From contig ONFK01000084.1 of assembly GCA_900317065.1 (NCBI GenBank), positions 1 to 9,917 of the forward strand: a DNA stretch of 9,917 nucleotides. Direction: 5' to 3'. This stretch comes from an uncultured Bacteroidales bacterium. Lineage in GTDB: Bacteria; Bacteroidota; Bacteroidia; Bacteroidales; UBA932. This document shows positions 1 to 5,802 of this stretch, in pieces (the stretch's first letter is position 1; each line of letters starts with the position of its first letter). The notes under the pieces are model-generated. The model was not told where the DNA came from. It was given only the letters and a program-made list of their open reading frames with translations, and did not search any database. Position numbers and translations under genes: made by a program.

Positions 1-1106
1 GGCTTGCCCTTCTCGTCAATGTAGGGGACGCTCCACTTGGCATAGGCTGTCGTATTGCCGGTGATTGCAGCGGAGAAGTCGAATTCCGTGTTGCCGTCTG
101 TGGCGGTAAACCATCCCTCAAACGTGAAACCGTCGCGAGTCGGGTTTTCAGGCTTTGTGACGTGCGCAACGCCGTTTTCGTCCATCCCGCAGAGTTCTTT
201 CTGCAGGGCCTCGGCTTCTTCCTGAGGGATCAGGGGATAGAACTGATTATAGTCGAGTTCGTTGGATGCGAAGGCTTCCAGGAAGTCCCAGGATCCGCTT
301 TCCTGCAGCTGCGTGACGAACATGTTGGAAGTGCCGAAATTGCGGTATCCGTAATGAAGGAAGAAGAATCCTATGCATGCACAAATGAGCGTGCGGTAGA
401 GGTTTCCCGCATACTCCCCGGCACTGCCTATGCCGGCATTCTTCCAGTCCGCACGGCGGAAGAGCAGCAGGAAAATGCCCAGCGACACCGCCAGCACACC
501 GAGCGACATCAGAGGGATGTTGTAGGACTCCATGATGTTGCCTATCACCTCGTTGGTATACACCAGATAATCGACGGCGATGAAGTTGAAGCGCACGGCG
601 AACTCCTCCCAGAACACTATCTCGCAGACGAAGATAAGCACCGCGCAGATGATGTAGAGAAGGCTGAGCGCGATGGCGGAAACCTTGCGCCAGCCATCCC
701 GCACCGCAGGCACGAAGAGCTTGATGCTGAAGCACACGAGGATGATTGCAACCAGGGCATTGGCAATCCCCGGCACCACTCCACCGTACTCGTCGGTAAT
801 GTCGTTGAATCCTATGACATACACCGCCAGCGCAGCCAGCAGACCTTCGATTATGTATGCCGCCGGTTTACGGTACTTGGAGGATGTCATGAGAGAGTAG
901 ATGACGAAGGCGGGCACGAGAGCTATTGCACTGAAAGCCACGTCGTTGAGAAAGCCCAGGCCGAAGATGCGCAGGATATCCCAGAAGCCGAAGTCCCTCA
1001 CGGTCTGCGGCATGAAAATGAGGACTATCCTCAGTATGAAGCCCATTACGGCCGCGAGGGCCACGAAACGGGGCGCGAAATATTTGAACCAGTCTGTTTT
1101 CTTCAT
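1..1106 (-). CDS. LTA-synthase/MdoB-like membrane sulfatase-family protein with inserted InlB-B-type repeat (partial, 3' end outside window)
   Basis: I translated the minus strand from the ATG at 1106-1104; 368 codons stay open to the left edge. The N-terminal part is polytopic, with hydrophobic segments near residues 10-32, 50-73, 83-100, 111-133, 143-166, 198-216 and 237-250. The signature FNFIAVDYLVYTNEVIGN (residues 173-190) and NELDYNQFY (282-290) are typical of the membrane part of the LTA-synthase/phosphoglycerol-transferase branch of the alkaline phosphatase superfamily. These enzymes transfer or hydrolyse phosphoglycerol-like groups on the periplasmic side. The catalytic domain, with its metal ligands and nucleophilic Thr/Ser, would lie beyond the edge, so activity cannot be judged. 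Residues about 313-358 match the Listeria-Bacteroides (InlB B / Flg_new) repeat: KPENPTRDGFTFEGWF, then DFSAAITGNTTAYAKW. This is unexpected at this place. The start overlaps the stop of the lipid kinase gene by 4 bp (ATGA), implying translational coupling. Family assignment is strong; substrate is unknown. Confidence 0.88.
   Translation of the reverse strand, partial: MKKTDWFKYFAPRFVALAAVMGFILRIVLIFMPQTVRDFGFWDILRIFGLGFLNDVAFSAIALVPAFVIYSLMTSSKYRKPAAYIIEGLLAALAVYVIGFNDITDEYGGVVPGIANALVAIILVCFSIKLFVPAVRDGWRKVSAIALSLLYIICAVLIFVCEIVFWEEFAVRFNFIAVDYLVYTNEVIGNIMESYNIPLMSLGVLAVSLGIFLLLFRRADWKNAGIGSAGEYAGNLYRTLICACIGFFFLHYGYRNFGTSNMFVTQLQESGSWDFLEAFASNELDYNQFYPLIPQEEAEALQKELCGMDENGVAHVTKPENPTRDGFTFEGWFTATDGNTEFDFSAAITGNTTAYAKWSVPYIDEKGK
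33..170 (-). other. InlB-B / Flg_new (Listeria-Bacteroides) repeat domain inside the sulfatase-family gene
   Basis: Residues 313-358 of the minus-strand protein contain the family hallmarks: KP.NPTR.GFTFEGWF (core KPENPTRDGF at 318-327, W332), a short loop with an acidic residue and Gly (TATDGNTEFDF), and the closing ..ITGNTTAYAKW ending at W358. The first beta-strand usually seen (V.F...GG) is not recognisable, so the repeat is either degenerate at its N-terminal edge or replaced by host sequence (CGMDENGVAHVT). The family is known from surface and adhesin-like proteins of Firmicutes and Bacteroidota, usually in tandem and outside the cell. Its orientation here is consistent with the periplasm, since the sulfatase domain of this family is periplasmic. 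Further copies could lie left of the window. Confidence 0.85.
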
Positions 1107-1972
1107 ATCTTTTTATTTTCTATTGTCACTACATTGAGAGCGGAGGGCAGAAGCTCGAACTCGAGCCTGGTGCCTTCTTCCAGCGGTTCTCCGTCGAAAT
1201 GCGCAGGGCCGGCCTGGCTGCGTTCTATAATCACTTTCCTTCCCTGAAGGCAGAGCGTGCTGCTGCTTCCCGTAACCTTGCCGCTAGCCAGGCGCACGAG
1301 CAGGGGCGGGAATTTCATGGTGCTGAAGGGCTTGACTATCGTGATGCTGAAGAGGCCGTCCATTACGGACGCTCCGCCGCAGATGCGTGCGTTGTTGCCC
1401 CACTGCGAGCCGTTTCCCACGGTGATGAACACCGCCTCCCCTTCCCACGCGGGTGCGCCGTCGACAATCACTTTATAATGATCCGGCCTGTAGCTGAACC
1501 AGTTGCGGGCGGACATCGACACATAAGTCCACAGTCCCCTGCTCTTGCTCTTGGAGAACTCCAAGCCTACTTTTGCATCGAATCCCACACCGGAAGTGCA
1601 GAAAAAGTGGCGGCCGTTCATCTTGCCGCAGTCAATACGGCGGACCACTCCGTTTTTCAGCTGCTCCAGCGCCTTATGATAGTTCCTGCTGATGCCAAGG
1701 TGAAGGGCAAGACCGTCGCCGCTGCCGCAGGGGATGATTCCCAGGGCCTTTTCCGTCCCTACGAGCCCGGAGGCCACTTCGTTGACCGTGCCGTCGCCGC
1801 CGACGGCGACAACCACATCGGCATCGGCGTTTGCAGCCAACTCCCTTGCGTGCCCCGCATGAGCGGTGTATAATATATCACAGCCGGGGAAAAGCGCTTC
1901 CGCCTCTGCAACAATCCTTGTCTTGTCTTTCGCTCCCGATACCGGGTTGACTATAAATGCGAACTTTTTCAT
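1103..1972 (-). CDS. YegS/DgkB-type diacylglycerol (lipid) kinase
   Basis: The 289-residue product has the length and motif order of the soluble DAGK-catalytic family (YegS/BmrU/DgkB): NPVSG at residues 9-13, the nucleotide-binding GGDGTVNEV at 58-66, PCGSGDGLALHLG at 81-93, a TSGVGFDAKVG stretch at 126-136, MDGLFSI at 204-210 and the C-terminal HFDGEP at 258-263. There is no signal peptide or membrane segment. Family members use ATP to phosphorylate diacylglycerol or related lipids at the inner membrane, giving phosphatidic acid. The second motif reads GSGDG where most of the family has GTGND or GSGNG; whether this affects substrate choice cannot be told. The next gene, an LTA-synthase-family enzyme, starts within its stop codon. 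Phosphoglycerol transfer from phosphatidylglycerol releases diacylglycerol, so the pair makes sense as transfer plus recycling. AAAGGA lies just before the ATG, and a -7 promoter box lies 16 nt upstream of it. Confidence 0.93.
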   Translation of the reverse strand: MKKFAFIVNPVSGAKDKTRIVAEAEALFPGCDILYTAHAGHARELAANADADVVVAVGGDGTVNEVASGLVGTEKALGIIPCGSGDGLALHLGISRNYHKALEQLKNGVVRRIDCGKMNGRHFFCTSGVGFDAKVGLEFSKSKSRGLWTYVSMSARNWFSYRPDHYKVIVDGAPAWEGEAVFITVGNGSQWGNNARICGGASVMDGLFSITIVKPFSTMKFPPLLVRLASGKVTGSSSTLCLQGRKVIIERSQAGPAHFDGEPLEEGTRLEFELLPSALNVVTIENKKI

Positions 1973-1988
1973 ATTCCTTTTTGCACTG

Positions 1989-1996
1989 CAAAGATA
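1989..1996 (-). promoter_or_regulatory. Bacteroidota-type -7 box for the lipid kinase gene
   Basis: On the minus strand this reads TATCTTTG, an exact TAnnTTTG match. The ATG of the lipid kinase lies 16 nt further downstream, giving a predicted 5' leader of only about 10 nt. No clear TTTG -33 element is found at the usual 19-21 bp spacing, so the assignment rests on the -7 box and its position. The same octamer precedes the histidine kinase gene. Confidence 0.5.
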
Positions 1997-2133
1997 CGCA
2001 CTTTCGTGTATCTTTTATGCATCTGCAACAATTTTGCCGTCCGCAAAAAATCGGAAAGCACTCATAAGCAGTCGTATTAACTCGCCGAATTCTGACACTT
2101 TGCGGCCGTAACTCTTTGATAAATGTTTTCCGG

Positions 2134-2167
2134 ACACCCGAAAGGACACAGACATACTGCCGGGTGT
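2134..2167. repeat. Inverted repeat, ACACCCG ... CGGGTGT
   Basis: Exact 7-bp arms (2134-2140 and 2161-2167) with a 20-nt spacer lie downstream of the response regulator gene. The sequence following the stem on the minus strand is not a clear T-tract (CCGGAAAACATTTATC), so a standard intrinsic terminator is not well supported. It could still stop or stabilise the end of the two-component transcript. Confidence 0.3.
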
Positions 2168-2228
2168 TATGACTCGGAGGTGGTCAGATTTCCTTCGGGG
2201 GTTGAAAATGTCAATCGCGGGTTGAGTC

Positions 2229-2244
2229 GCGTACGCACGCGTGC
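2229..2244. repeat. Overlapping GC-rich palindromes after the response regulator stop
   Basis: GCGTACGC (2229-2236) and GCACGCGTGC (2235-2244) are both perfect palindromes and overlap by two bases, starting 4 bp beyond the stop codon at 2249-2251. They can form a compact hairpin on the minus-strand transcript, but no T-tract follows. The role is unclear. Confidence 0.3.
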
Positions 2245-2248
2245 AATT

Positions 2249-2950
2249 TTAAACAGACACGAGGCCACTCTTTACTGCGGAGGCAACGCACTCTACAATG
2301 CTGTCCAGACCGAATTTCCCTTTTATGCGCTCTTTGTAACTGTCCACTGTGTTGAGGGTAATTTCAAGGGCCGATGCAATCTGTGAATTGGAGTAGCCGG
2401 ATGTGGTGAGTTGGAGCACTTCCAGCTCGCGTGGCGTAAGTCCCTGAGGTTTACGGGAAAGCAGATTTTCACGTCCGCCAAATAGGCAGGTAATCCGGTC
2501 GGCATCGATGGTTTCTCCAAAGAAAAGGCTTTTGCCGTCGGCAACATCGGCAATGGCCTCCACGATGGACACAGGCGCAGAATCTTTGGCCAGATAGGCC
2601 GATGCCCCGGAAGAAGACACAGGCGCAGAATCTTTGGCCAGATAGGCCGATGCCCCGGAAGAAATGGCCTTCAGGATATAGGCCGGAGTCTTGTAATGCG
2701 ACAAAACCAGAGTCTTAACGGAAGGAAATGCCTCGCGTAGGATGCCAAGCAGCGTAAGGCCGTCGGTCTCGGACTCCAGGGAGATGTCCACCACGGCAAC
2801 ATCCGTTTCCGAATGGGCGTTGAGGAAAGCTACGGCTGCGCCTGGAGTTGCGACGGATTCAATGGACGCAAACCCGCTGTCGGACTGCAATGCCAGCTTG
2901 AGCCCCATAACAAACACGGAGGAATCTTCTACGAGAAGAACATGAATCAT
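2249..2950 (-). CDS. NarL/FixJ-family response regulator with internally duplicated receiver segment
   Basis: The 233-residue product has an N-terminal receiver domain and a C-terminal LuxR-type helix-turn-helix. In the receiver, E8-D9 form the acidic pocket, D55 (VVDISL) is the likely phospho-acceptor, S84 (LVLSHY) is the switch residue, and the conserved lysine sits in GASAYLAKD. The HTH begins GLTPRELEVLQL at 170-181 and includes SNSQIASALEITLNTVDSY. SSGASAYLAKDSAPVS occurs twice in tandem at residues 97-112 and 113-128, from a perfect 48-bp DNA duplication. Without it the protein would be 217 residues, a normal NarL-type length. It starts within the stop of the histidine kinase gene (ATGA at 2950-2947), so the two are a cognate pair. 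It is likely a transcription regulator of the divergent operon. The duplicated beta5/alpha5 region is part of the phosphorylation and dimerisation face, so activity may be altered. Confidence 0.93.
   Translation of the reverse strand: MIHVLLVEDSSVFVMGLKLALQSDSGFASIESVATPGAAVAFLNAHSETDVAVVDISLESETDGLTLLGILREAFPSVKTLVLSHYKTPAYILKAISSGASAYLAKDSAPVSSSGASAYLAKDSAPVSIVEAIADVADGKSLFFGETIDADRITCLFGGRENLLSRKPQGLTPRELEVLQLTTSGYSNSQIASALEITLNTVDSYKERIKGKFGLDSIVECVASAVKSGLVSV
2568..2663 (-). repeat. Perfect 48-bp tandem duplication in the response regulator gene
   Basis: Copy 1 spans 2568-2615 and copy 2 spans 2616-2663, with no mismatch between them; bases flanking the pair differ, so the unit is exactly 48 bp (16 codons). 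It is in frame and doubles the receiver segment containing the conserved lysine loop. Complete identity, including third codon positions, suggests a recent event or an assembly error. Confidence 0.95.
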
Positions 2951-5685
2951 AGGTCAATTGTTATTTGAAGGCCTCCTTCGGGCCGATTTTTCATTTCCAT
3001 CCTGGCGCTGAGCTTATCCAGCAGTTCGCGGACAATCACAAGGCCTAGGCCATGGCCCCACTCGGAGGCTTCTTCCCGAAGGCCGGGGCCATTGTCGATG
3101 ATGACAATCTGACGCGCATGAAGAAGATCCTTCGTCGCTTCGCTCCTCAGGATGACAGGAGTGACCGGTATGACAAGAGCCCCCGGGATGTCAGAATGCT
3201 GCGAAGCCTTTACGGCATTGTCCAACAGGTTCCGAAGGATGGTAAGCAGCATGTTCCGGTCGGTGCGTACAGTCAAGTTTTCGGGAATATCAACCGTAAT
3301 CACATCATGCCCACGTACGCTTTCCACAGCATCCTTGGCAAGGCCCAGGAGATTCACCTCACGCATAACGGGCTTCAGCATGCCCCTCTGACTGAGTGAC
3401 CACAGCAGGAGGTCCTCCAGCAGGGAGGAGGCGTTTTCGGCCGACCCGGACAACTCAGCAAGGCCTGCCTTCAACTGCTCCCCAGAGAGGCTGTCAACCT
3501 TCTCCAGTAGTTCCCGTGACAGGATGTAATTTCCGGAGACGGGGCCCCTGAGATCGTGGGATATAATGGAGAAAAGTCGGTTTCGCATATCCAGTTCCTT
3601 CACAAGGAGCCTGCGCTCGCGGAGTTTCATCACCGTATAGACGATGGCGGAAAGCAGCAGGACGTAGAGCAGCAGGAAGGGCCAGCGGAGCCAAAGCGGG
3701 AAGGGGATACGGATGGTCCGGCCGGTCGTCTCCCCGCGGTCCCAGCGGCCGAAGATATCTGAACTTTGTTCCTGGAGGAAATATCTCCCCGGCCGGATGT
3801 TGTCCGGTAACCCGGTGAAGGTGCCGTCCGTCCATTCTCCCTCGTTCAGGCGGTACCGGTGCCTGACAAGGCGGGCGAGCGGCAGATTGCCTGCGGCCCG
3901 GACGGAGATCAGGCTGTCCGGGTGGAAGACGGCTGCACCGGCAGAGCCTCCGAAGGCAAGGGATCCGTCTTTAAGACGGCATGAAACGTGTTCGCCGTAA
4001 ATGTCCGAAGGAAAGCCGAGTTCTTTCGGAACCCGGCCCGTGCTGCCGTCCGTGTCGATGAAATACAGCCCGTCTTCCGTCCCGGCCCAGAGGCGTCCCC
4101 TGTCGTCGGCCTCTACCGACTGTACCAGCATGCCGTCCAGGAAGTGCTCCCCGGAAGGACTCCACAGCCCGCCGCGTGTTGCTGCCCAGACCGTGCCGCC
4201 CGGTGTGAGGCAGAGATCCGTTACGTAATCGTCCGGAATTGTGGAGTTCCCTCGGAAGTATTTGGTTACCAGCCCCGTATCTTTATCTATTATGTTCAGC
4301 CCTGCCTGGGTGGTGGCATAGACCAGATTGCCCTGCAGGTCTTCGATTATGCGGCTCCCGAGCCTGGAACTTACGTAGATGCTGGAGGCCACCTGCGGCG
4401 AAGGGTAGCGGAAGGGGCTGAGCCAGCGGGGCGGCAGGCTGCGGCGGGCCTTTCGGTCCCATTCGTTGAGGCCCACGCCTTCCCATGTTACTATCCAGAA
4501 CCGGCCCCGGCTGTCTTCCAGAAAATCCGAAATCCAGTTGGCCCCGTCAAGGTGCCGTGCTTCTGTCTGCTCTTCGGGAAGAGGGCCTGAGAGACGGTCC
4601 TTGTGCAGCATTTTCCCATTCTTCCATACCTCCCATCCGGTGTTGTTCCAGAGGCCCACGTAAACGGTGCCGGTGCTGTCTTCATACAAACTTGACACCC
4701 TGTTTTCGGCCGTCCCGATCCAGAGCTTTCCGCTATGATCCTCCATAAGGGCGGATACCTGGGCGGCAGAGACCTGCCTCACCTGCTGTAAAGCAGAAGA
4801 AAGCACGGAGAGGCCGTTATCGCCGCCAACCCAGATATTGCCCTGACGGTCTTCAAATATACAAAAGAGTTCACCGGAAGACAGGCTGGAGGGATCATCG
4901 GCCTTGTGGCGGAGTACCCGGGTCTGTTCCGGCCGGTCGGTGTCCACGATGCCCAGGCCATAGGAGCCGGCCGCCCACAGCATTCCTTTATTGTCTGTAA
5001 GCAACCGGGCGTGCGCTATGGGAAGGCGGCCGTGCGGAATCGCCCTATTATCCTCATAAGAATAGAGGATTGAGGTATGGTCAACAAAGTAATAGAGTTT
5101 TCCCCCGGCTTCTGCGTATGCCCCCGGGCATAATCCGTCATTCCCGAGAGGATGCGTTATCTGCGGATGGTCCCTGTCCTCGATGAACTGGTAGCGGACA
5201 AGCCGGCCGGCCAGCCAGAGTTTGCCATTGGAGGCCTCGTATATCTGATAATAGGGATAGTCGCCTTCCGAATCCCGTTTGTCGTAGAAGCAGCGGGCTT
5301 CTTCCCGGATACCGTCCTTGTAGGATAGTTTCAGCAGCAGCGTATCGCCCACGGTGGCCCATACGAAGCCGTCGGAATCGGTCAGCAGCGCCCGGATATT
5401 GCCTTCGACCCTGTCGTCGTTCACCCTCAAACCATCGGTAGTCCCGACCCACAGGCGGTTATCCCGGTCCACCGTTAGGGCGTTCACCCTTCCGTACTCC
5501 TTCCAACTCCTGAAGCGGGCGCCGTCGAAACTCGCAAGTCCGTTCCTGGTGCCTATCCAAAGGGTGCCACCCTCATCCTGGGCAATGGCATACACCGTGT
5601 TGGAAGGCAGTCCGTCGGCCGCAGAGTAATTGACAAAGCGCGGCCCGGCGAGCAAAAGAGAAAGTATGAAGGCGAGGCATTTCAT
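2947..5685 (-). CDS. Propeller-sensing histidine kinase (Reg_prop / Y_Y_Y type), separate from its regulator
   Basis: The 912-residue product starts with a signal peptide (MKCLAFILSLLLAG), followed by the typical opening F.NYSAADGLPSNTVYAIAQD. The periplasmic part (to about 605) contains a dozen or so propeller blades of the form D..G.LW.GT..GL, e.g. at residues 37-55, 72-86, 229-250, 278-296, 316-326, 390-410, 495-511 and 527-544, as in the paired seven-blade sensors of Bacteroidota. A short Y_Y_Y-like domain (about 607-660) precedes one transmembrane helix (about 667-687). Inside the cell are the HisKA domain with H710 in FSIISHDLRGPV and an ATP-binding domain with N-box N819/N823, G1 DNGPG at 864-868 and a GHGLGL box. 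Between N-box and G1 lies an insert derived from an interspersed repeat (about 831-854). The protein lacks the fused regulator of hybrid two-component systems; the response regulator is the next gene, overlapping by 4 bp. The signal sensed is unknown. Confidence 0.94.
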   Translation of the reverse strand: MKCLAFILSLLLAGPRFVNYSAADGLPSNTVYAIAQDEGGTLWIGTRNGLASFDGARFRSWKEYGRVNALTVDRDNRLWVGTTDGLRVNDDRVEGNIRALLTDSDGFVWATVGDTLLLKLSYKDGIREEARCFYDKRDSEGDYPYYQIYEASNGKLWLAGRLVRYQFIEDRDHPQITHPLGNDGLCPGAYAEAGGKLYYFVDHTSILYSYEDNRAIPHGRLPIAHARLLTDNKGMLWAAGSYGLGIVDTDRPEQTRVLRHKADDPSSLSSGELFCIFEDRQGNIWVGGDNGLSVLSSALQQVRQVSAAQVSALMEDHSGKLWIGTAENRVSSLYEDSTGTVYVGLWNNTGWEVWKNGKMLHKDRLSGPLPEEQTEARHLDGANWISDFLEDSRGRFWIVTWEGVGLNEWDRKARRSLPPRWLSPFRYPSPQVASSIYVSSRLGSRIIEDLQGNLVYATTQAGLNIIDKDTGLVTKYFRGNSTIPDDYVTDLCLTPGGTVWAATRGGLWSPSGEHFLDGMLVQSVEADDRGRLWAGTEDGLYFIDTDGSTGRVPKELGFPSDIYGEHVSCRLKDGSLAFGGSAGAAVFHPDSLISVRAAGNLPLARLVRHRYRLNEGEWTDGTFTGLPDNIRPGRYFLQEQSSDIFGRWDRGETTGRTIRIPFPLWLRWPFLLLYVLLLSAIVYTVMKLRERRLLVKELDMRNRLFSIISHDLRGPVSGNYILSRELLEKVDSLSGEQLKAGLAELSGSAENASSLLEDLLLWSLSQRGMLKPVMREVNLLGLAKDAVESVRGHDVITVDIPENLTVRTDRNMLLTILRNLLDNAVKASQHSDIPGALVIPVTPVILRSEATKDLLHARQIVIIDNGPGLREEASEWGHGLGLVIVRELLDKLSARMEMKNRPEGGLQITIDL
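3124..3195 (-). repeat. Interspersed GTCATCCTGAG-type repeat, translated inside the kinase ATP-binding domain
   Basis: The minus strand carries TGTCATCCTGAGGAGCGAAG followed by CGACGAAGGATCTT, with imperfect dyad symmetry (ATCCT ... AGGAT). This resembles the short dispersed palindromic elements seen in many Bacteroidota genomes and often mis-annotated as HSERSEES/LRSEATKDL-like peptides. Just upstream are three degenerate 9-bp tandem units, GTCATACCG, GTCACTCCT and GTCATCCTG (3166-3174, 3157-3165, 3148-3156), plus a GACATCCCGG. All are read in frame as VIPVTPVILRSEATKDLL, without a stop. Element borders are approximate. The match to a dispersed family is from memory and would need a genome-wide count. 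Confidence 0.7.
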
Positions 5686-5692
5686 TCCTTTA

Positions 5693-5700
5693 CAAAGATA
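5693..5700 (-). promoter_or_regulatory. Bacteroidota-type -7 box for the histidine kinase operon
   Basis: On the minus strand this reads TATCTTTG, an exact TAnnTTTG match identical to the box before the lipid kinase. Only 7 nt separate it from the ATG at 5685, so the predicted leader is about 2-4 nt, nearly leaderless. AAAGGA abuts the ATG but would be only partly transcribed if this box is used. No proper -33 TTTG is seen at 19-21 bp. Confidence 0.45.
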
Positions 5701-5736
5701 TCATTTCCTTCCGAAAAATCATTGAAAACCAGCTCT

Positions 5737-5757
5737 TTGTGGTGGAATCCGCCACAA
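5737..5757. promoter_or_regulatory. 21-bp near-perfect palindrome in the divergent promoter region, candidate operator
   Basis: The arms TTGTGGTGGA and TCCGCCACAA flank a central A at 5747; they are complementary at nine of ten positions (T against G at the mismatch). The palindrome ends 19 bp before the -7 box of the lipoprotein operon, so it occupies the place of the missing -33 element, centred at about -43 from the predicted start of transcription. It lies about 60 bp upstream of the histidine kinase start. Size, symmetry and place suit binding of a dimeric NarL-type activator, most simply the response regulator at 2249-2950. The protein bound is inferred, not shown. Confidence 0.55.
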
Positions 5758-5776
5758 GGCATTCGTTTAGGTAGGC

Positions 5777-5784
5777 TAACTTTG
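5777..5784 (+). promoter_or_regulatory. Bacteroidota-type -7 box for the lipoprotein operon
   Basis: TAACTTTG is an exact TAnnTTTG match, 18 nt before the ATG at 5803, predicting transcription from about 5790. There is no TTTG at the -33 position; the 21-bp palindrome lies there instead, as expected for an activator-dependent promoter. Confidence 0.6.
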
Positions 5785-5802
5785 CAGAAAACACGCATAC
5801 GT

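Larger units (their letters stand above)
1973..2248. other. Intergenic region between response regulator and lipid kinase
   Basis: These 276 bp separate two co-directional minus-strand units. They hold the -7 box of the lipid kinase at 1989-1996, an inverted repeat with 7-bp arms at 2134-2140 and 2161-2167, and overlapping GC-rich palindromes directly after the response regulator stop (2229-2244). No convincing coding frame or known RNA family is visible. The open frames on the plus strand here run into the real genes on either side and show no recognisable protein features. Confidence 0.6.

Noticed and set aside
162..1247. Long plus-strand open frame (361 codons) opposite the sulfatase-family gene
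   Set aside because: It is antisense to a well-supported membrane protein, rich in His, Glu and Gln without any recognisable domain, and crosses the real gene border at 1103-1106.
2134..2167. Intrinsic terminator for the two-component operon
   Set aside because: The stem is real but has a 20-nt loop and no T-tract on the transcribed side, so I list it only as an inverted repeat.
2123..2386. Plus-strand open frame of 87 codons in the intergenic region
   Set aside because: Half of it lies antisense to the response regulator HTH and it has no protein-like features or ribosome-binding site.
2568..2663. CRISPR-like array
   Set aside because: Only two directly adjoining identical units without spacers; it is an in-frame tandem duplication.
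3052..3399. Plus-strand reading frame across the dispersed repeat, as a possible mobile-element gene
   Set aside because: The repeat is short and has no transposase-like coding; the minus-strand kinase frame fully explains the region.
5722..5802. 27-codon N-terminal extension of the lipoprotein from the ATG at 5722
   Set aside because: It would cover the palindrome and the -7 box and put the lipoprotein signal 27 residues inside the protein.
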